Shown piece by piece: positions 59,031 to 64,000 of a stretch of DNA of 64,000 nt (its first letter is position 1; every line of letters begins with the position of its first letter). Both the position numbers and the translations under genes were made by a program. The DNA comes from Pithys albifrons albifrons (taxonomy: Eukaryota; Chordata; Aves; Passeriformes; Thamnophilidae): the NCBI RefSeq assembly GCF_047495875.1, contig NC_092467.1, positions 23,331,066-23,395,065 of the forward strand. The letters are read 5' to 3'. A model generated the notes under the pieces. That model made no database searches. It was given only the letters and a program-made list of their open reading frames with translations, and was not told the DNA's origin.

Positions 59031-62000
59031 CGGCTCACCTTCCCCTCCCTGCCTGCAGCCCCTTTGGCTTGCTGCGGGAGGGAGCCTTTATGGCTGTGCC
59101 TGGAGCCCTTGCCAGTTGTCATGGGCTTAATAGAAAATGTGTTAAATATACAGGAAATGGCTTGAAAGTTACCAGTGGGTCTAGTTTGCTTGATTGGTTT
59201 CTCTTTTTTGGGAGTGGCAGTGAGTGGTTGGTTTCATCTGGAAATAGTGACATGCAATGGCAGCTGGTCTGGTCCCCAAGATGGTTCTTCATGGAAGCCT
59301 CTGCTGGGAGGCCCTGACTCAGTGTGCTACTGGTGGCAGTGATGCTGGTCACAGTGAATGCCAGCCTTGGCACTTTTGTTAGCTGAAGGGTTTTTTGAGA
59401 CTTGTCTTCAGGCACTTCCACCAAACCCAGTCTCCCTCCACTTCGAATGGCTCCTGCACTGCATGTCCAGTGCTGGGGTCCATAGACCTCCCTACGCTTT
59501 ACTGTCCTTTCATGGGCATCTTGAGCCTGGCCTGCTCCATGGCTTTTATTCCCACCCTTGTGCCTCCTAGGACCTGCCAAGGGCCTTAGTGCCTCCAGGA
59601 GAGACTGCTGCAGCTCTTTGGTGGGCCTTCATGTGCAAACACTGTTCTGTCCAGAATTGCTCTTCCGTCCCTTTCTGTACAGTCACCCTTTGCAGTATGT
59701 TGACTTTGCTGAAGGCTTTGAGAGAGCTGGAGTCTTCTCTGCACCACCAGTGAAAGCCAGGTGCAGTTATGAGTGACTTGAAGTCGCTCATGTTCAGGTT
59801 GGTCTGAGTTTCCATCACTGTATGGATGTGGCCGGAGGGGAACTGCTTGCTCTCCCATCCAACTGTTATGCCTGGGACCCAAAGAAGGTCCTCTAAAGCA
59901 GCAAATGTGACCCAGGCTACCCAGCAGAAGTAGCCATGATGTTTTTTCTGTATGGTGGGCACCAGTGGAGCCATCGCTGTAACTGTGGTGTGGATGGGCC
60001 CAAGGGAGCTGGAGCCATGGTGGGTGGTCAGGAGGGAGACTCTATAAACCCCATCAATCTTCTCCTCTGGCTCCCTTACATCTGCTCGCAAAGGGAGGGG
60101 AAGGCAATAACCTGGCTGTCCTCTCACCATTGGCGCTTTAGGAGGTGGAAGGGAGGGGGAAGGGGGGAAATGCCAGTCCTGATGCCTTGGCAACTGTGGG
60201 CTGAAATATTAACTGGAAGAATGTGCCCAAGACTTGTCCCAAACACTGGCCTGCTCCAGCACTGCCTCCTGGGGGGGGCACAGGGAGGGAGCAGCCTGTT
60301 TGCACAGCCCAAGCATCAACTAATTAATAGACATTTATAGGAGCATTTCCAGGGCAGCTGGCGGAGGAGCAGTGAGAGAAGTGCCCCACGTTTCTTGAAT
60401 CCCAGCCATCTCCCCGTGCTGTCGTCTGCATCTTGGAGGGGCAGTAGCTTATTTGATTTGCTTAGGGGTCTGTGTGACCAGAGCAGCTCAGCAGATCCCT
60501 GTATCACTCTTGCCTGTGCTGCTACTATGCAAAGGGGTGCCCATGACTTGTTCTGGAGACCTCTTCAGGGCATGGGCACACTTCTCTTCCCAGAGCTTCA
60601 AAGTGCCTGTTGCAAGACCCAAGTGGGTGTATTTGTTGTTGTGTGTCCTGCAGCATTCCCTGAGCTACCATGCTTGGTTGAAATGCAGCGAGTTTGACAT
60701 TCTGTACTCTCTGTCCTCCAAGGTACAGGTGTGGATGACTCTGTTCCAGATCATAATTTCTTATGTTTTCTCAAATTACATGAAAGATGCTTCCTGGGAA
60801 GTGAATATACTCTCTGTAGTGTATGTGTCGGATGGTCCCCTTGGAGCACATGTGCTACTTCCTCTTGCATTAACATCAGACTGCGTTGACATTCGTGAGA
60901 GGCTTTGCTTTTACATCTGTCCCAGTTCATAGCATGTTCCTTTGCACCACCTCTCCTCCTGTGCTTCACCTGGTCATGGTGTAGGGATCTTACAGAGGCA
61001 GCCAGGATGGAGCTGGCCTGGGGTAGGGCAGGGCACAAGCTGGGGAAGCACCCTGGAGTGCAGGGCAACCTGTGGGACACCACTACAGAGTGTGAGGCTG
61101 GAGACCCATGCTCCAAGCATGCCTGAATTTAAGGCCTACCTGGCTGTGATCTTTGAACAAACCAATAAATGAAGTGTAATAACCAAAACAGTGATTGTTT
61201 TCCTCGCAGTAGCTGTGGATATCTTTCCCAGGGGAGCGTAATGCTGCCAGCCTCAGGTTTTAGATCACAATCCCACTAACCTTCCTGTCCCCTGGGCAAT
61301 AGTTTACCGCTGCTGCCCTCAGAGCTAGGCTCTATTTATTATATATACTGGCCTCTGTATGTGGTGGTGTGTTCGTAAAGCCTGATTGAGCTGTGAGCAA
61401 AAGTACACTCGAGGGGAAGGAGGAGACAAATGCCTGATTTGGCCTGCCCTAAATATGGGCTTATAACCTCTGTGGGTGCTGCCAGAGGGTTCAAGTTGAT
61501 CATAAAGATGCAGCCCCAGCCGCACAAAGCTGTTCCTTGATAGCCATCTTTCATGGGGAACCACAGTTGTCCCTGCCATTGTAACCACCCCTGAGGTGCC
61601 CAGAGGGCTGCAGGAGCACAGCAGGACCTGAACACCTTTCTCTGAGCTGGTGACTTGTCCTTTGCATGGATTTGCAAAGTCCATCTTAGAGAAACTGAGA
61701 TCCCTGACCAGGCAGGTGCACCTTGAAACAGCACAGCTGGGGATCCTGGGTCCGGAGCCTACAGGGTGGTGTAGCCATTGGATGCTAACGAACCATTTTG
61801 GATGTATTTGAAATGATAGTTATGTCTAGCCTGGACCAAAATCATCTGTAAGTGTTCATGTTCAGGTGATGGATGGACAATCAGATCAGTGTAGGAAGGA
61901 CAGTGCTCTTATCTCCTTACTGTGCAGATCTTTGGCAACGAACTTGAAAAGACCTCATCAGGGTGGCCAAGATTAGCAAAGACCCATGGCCCATGCTGTC

Positions 62001-62779
62001 CAATATCCTTGTGTGTGCTGGAGACCTTTACAGTTACTGTGCTGCAGGGAGAGAAGCCACAGACAAAACCTTGGCCGAAGAGGGGTTCCTACAGGAGTGC
62101 TGTACTGACTTGTGAGTTTGCATGCATCTGTGCACAAGTGTACATAAACCTACCCAGCAGTGCTCAGCTATGTGTTACAGGTCTGATATTGCTCAATTCT
62201 GGGAGCAAATCCTCTGTACCAGTGCCAGTGGTGTGGATGGCTGTCAGTCACTGCACTCCTGCCCCATCCATGGGGCCCACAAGAGCCTTGTCTAGACATT
62301 CACATTTTACTTTGCCCTGTTTATCTGGTTTGATACAAATGTGAACCAAGGCTGTGATAGAACAGGAGATAAGATAGATAGGGCCCTGTCAACCTGCTGG
62401 GGGATAGCATGGCCCAGGAAAGCACCAAAGGAACATTGTTCTCCAATCCAAAATCCCACTGTGAGTTGAGCATTGCTTGTAATTACCTCCAGGCTCTGGA
62501 AGCATTTACTTCTGATCAGGATTTGGTCTTTCAGACCCATATTCAGACCTACATCACAAAGGTCACGCTCCTGGTATGGCTGGCAGCAGGAATGTGCTCC
62601 AGCAAACAATGTGGCTGGAAGTTGCTGGAGTCATCAGCATTTCCCTGCTTGTCTTGCCATGATTTCTACTGCAATGTCTGTGCTAGGTGAGAGCCCAGTA
62701 CAGACTGACATGGGAGCTGGCAGACTGGGAATGACAAGAAGGGGCACAGTACAGCACAGACATAGTTACTCTTCATTGG

Positions 62780-63010
62780 GGTAACAGAGCTATAAGAGCT
62801 TTCATTTTCCAGGAATCTATTCCCTCCCCCTGCATTTAGCTTTCCTATATAATATTCCATGCTGTAGCCTATAAATGCTGCTCTGAGCCCACAGCCTGAT
62901 TGAATTTGGAAGCCTTTGTTTACAGATGTCTGGCTGTACAGGGGTATTTATTGAATTTTCCATGAAATGTTGCTCCTCTAATGCTGTAAAGCACAAGCTG
63001 CCCACATCAG
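62780..63010. promoter_or_regulatory. Candidate conserved non-coding element
   Basis: Repeat-free AT-leaning block with CCTATATAATATTCC, CTATAAATGCTGC, TTGAATTTGG, CTTTGTTTACAG (forkhead-like TGTTTAC) and GGTATTTATTGAATTTTCC. Enhancer role is inferred only from motif density. Confidence 0.3.
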
Positions 63011-64000
63011 AGGAGCTCCGTGTTAAGGGATCGGGTTTCTCAGAGATGCATTGCTCTCCCCATTGCTCTCCCTCGCCATCCTTTCCCCTGCCAGGGGAGG
63101 AAGGTGGCTGCTGGAGTCCACGTGCATGCAGCAGGGATTTCAAGGGACTCTCATCCTCAAGGAGGCTGTCTTGTGTCCTGGGGTTGGATGATGCATTTGG
63201 TGCTGCAGGGCAGCAACTCCAGAGATGTGATGAAGCGCGGTCAGTGCAGAGGACAGAGTGCTCATTGCAGGGCACAGCAACAGCCAGGTCTGCTGATGGG
63301 ACTGCAGGTGGGTCTGACTTGGGGCTGTTAAAAGTATTGCACTGGCTGTTGGTGGCTCTGAAGAAACCTTGATGGCAGACAGATGTCCTCATGGGTTCTT
63401 TGTGTCTTCCTTCGAGTCCTGAAATATCGGGGTATAGTCAAAATAGTGGATAATTTATTAAGAATCCCTTCATCTGCTGTGTAACAGAGTCTGTCTTTCC
63501 TTGCTGATCTGATCTATCTGTGTTCCACAAGCAGAAGGCTCTTACCAGTAAAAGAAACAAGATTTTCTTTCTGGGAGACCTTTTTGGAGCCCCTTGAAGC
63601 ATCCTTTGACCTCAGTGTGTCATTTTAACCTTTTTCTTGAGAGGGAAGTGAGGGAGAGTCTGGTCTGTGAAGGACACATCCGGAACCTGCCATTCTTCCA
63701 GTGGTAGCTGGAGGAATGTGTCTTCCTTCCTCATGGGGAAAAGTACAAAACCATCTTGCAAAACTCTGGGTCAGGAGCCCCAGGATCTCTGATGTAAAAT
63801 AAATGATTCTCGGGAGAGAGCATGTGTTCACCATGTTAGAAAAACAAGCCCCCTGCAAACAGCACATACCAAACTCAGCCCAGAGGAAGGGACTACAGGG
63901 GTGGACAGAGAGAGCTGTCTGAGCATCAGAACACAGCCTGCCCCCCTCTCCCAGGCTGGATCTTCACACTGGTCTGAGGACGAGGCAGGAGGGATGGGGG
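63011..64000. other. Intronic sequence to the window edge
   Basis: Single-copy DNA. A 191-codon minus-strand open frame overlapping 62817-63392 has a nondescript Ser/Pro-rich translation and no start or splice support. No further RNF220 exon before the edge. Confidence 0.5.

Larger units (their letters stand above)
57734..62779. other. Intronic sequence, mostly nothing firm
   Basis: Apart from two small conserved-looking patches near 58430-58580 and 58905-59030, this is ordinary DNA. A 208-codon open frame on the minus strand (59567-60193) begins without ATG and matches no family I know. Confidence 0.45.
3268..64000 (+). other. RNF220: RNF220 intron 2, 5' part (more than 60 kb)
   Basis: No further RNF220 exon was recognised. 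The sequence after DRC in the known protein (a Lys/Ala stretch, then Cys-x-x-Cys in the central domain) and the C-terminal RING motif do not occur in any reading frame I examined. The mammalian gene is also large, with a long intron after the first coding exon. The intron carries enhancer-like blocks, a CpG island, old SINE/LINE fragments and simple repeats, listed separately. I found no independent nested gene. Confidence 0.75.

Noticed and set aside
59567..60193. 208-codon minus-strand open frame
   Set aside because: No ATG at its start, no splice context and no family match. One frame this long is expected by chance at this window size and GC content. BLASTP or PhyloCSF could overturn this.
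61160..61180. AATAAA as a possible transcript 3' end
   Set aside because: No upstream exon or GU-rich downstream element; isolated AATAAA hexamers are frequent.
62817..63392. 191-codon minus-strand open frame
   Set aside because: Low-complexity translation, overlapping an AT-rich enhancer-like block at its right end; no coding evidence.

Overview
The window looks like sauropsid, most probably bird, nuclear DNA. It is eukaryotic and intron-rich. It contains one convincing protein-coding exon, two CR1 LINE tails of the avian/reptilian type that start at the 'atcatagaatcatag' 3' end motif, and several old MIR-like SINE remnants. Recognisable repeats are otherwise few. I see no bacterial, phage or viral gene. 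The species assignment is inference; a turtle or crocodilian is not excluded.

The only gene I can support is RNF220 (E3 ubiquitin-protein ligase) on the + strand. Positions 1-2526 are the 3' part of its first intron. Positions 2527-3267 are exon 2, with the end of the 5' UTR and codons 1-208 plus one base. From 3268 to the right edge everything reads as intron 2. No exon for the central domain or the C-terminal RING is in the window.

The intron is not featureless. Blocks that look like conserved non-coding (enhancer-type) DNA alternate with ordinary sequence. I place them near 1-600, 4380-4600, 8550-9080, 9880-10080, 21270-21560, 31950-32620, 39730-40060, 46840-47070, 51880-52330, 54790-55290, 56990-57430, 58430-59030 and 62780-63010. 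They combine AT-rich homeodomain, POU and SOX-like words with retained CpGs. A CpG island at about 36285-36560, with GC boxes and an exact CAG|GTGAGT donor, is the best candidate for an internal promoter or alternative first exon.

Other structures are a 19-triplet TTC/GAA tract (42651-42707), two TG microsatellites, a G-run/C-run pair next to a conserved-looking block (51645-51828), an array of three CAGCTG E-boxes ending in a 12-bp palindrome (29156-29186), and a 4-codon upstream ORF in the RNF220 leader. The open frames elsewhere in the intron look like chance. Conservation and enhancer function are inferred from sequence texture only, because no alignment was possible.
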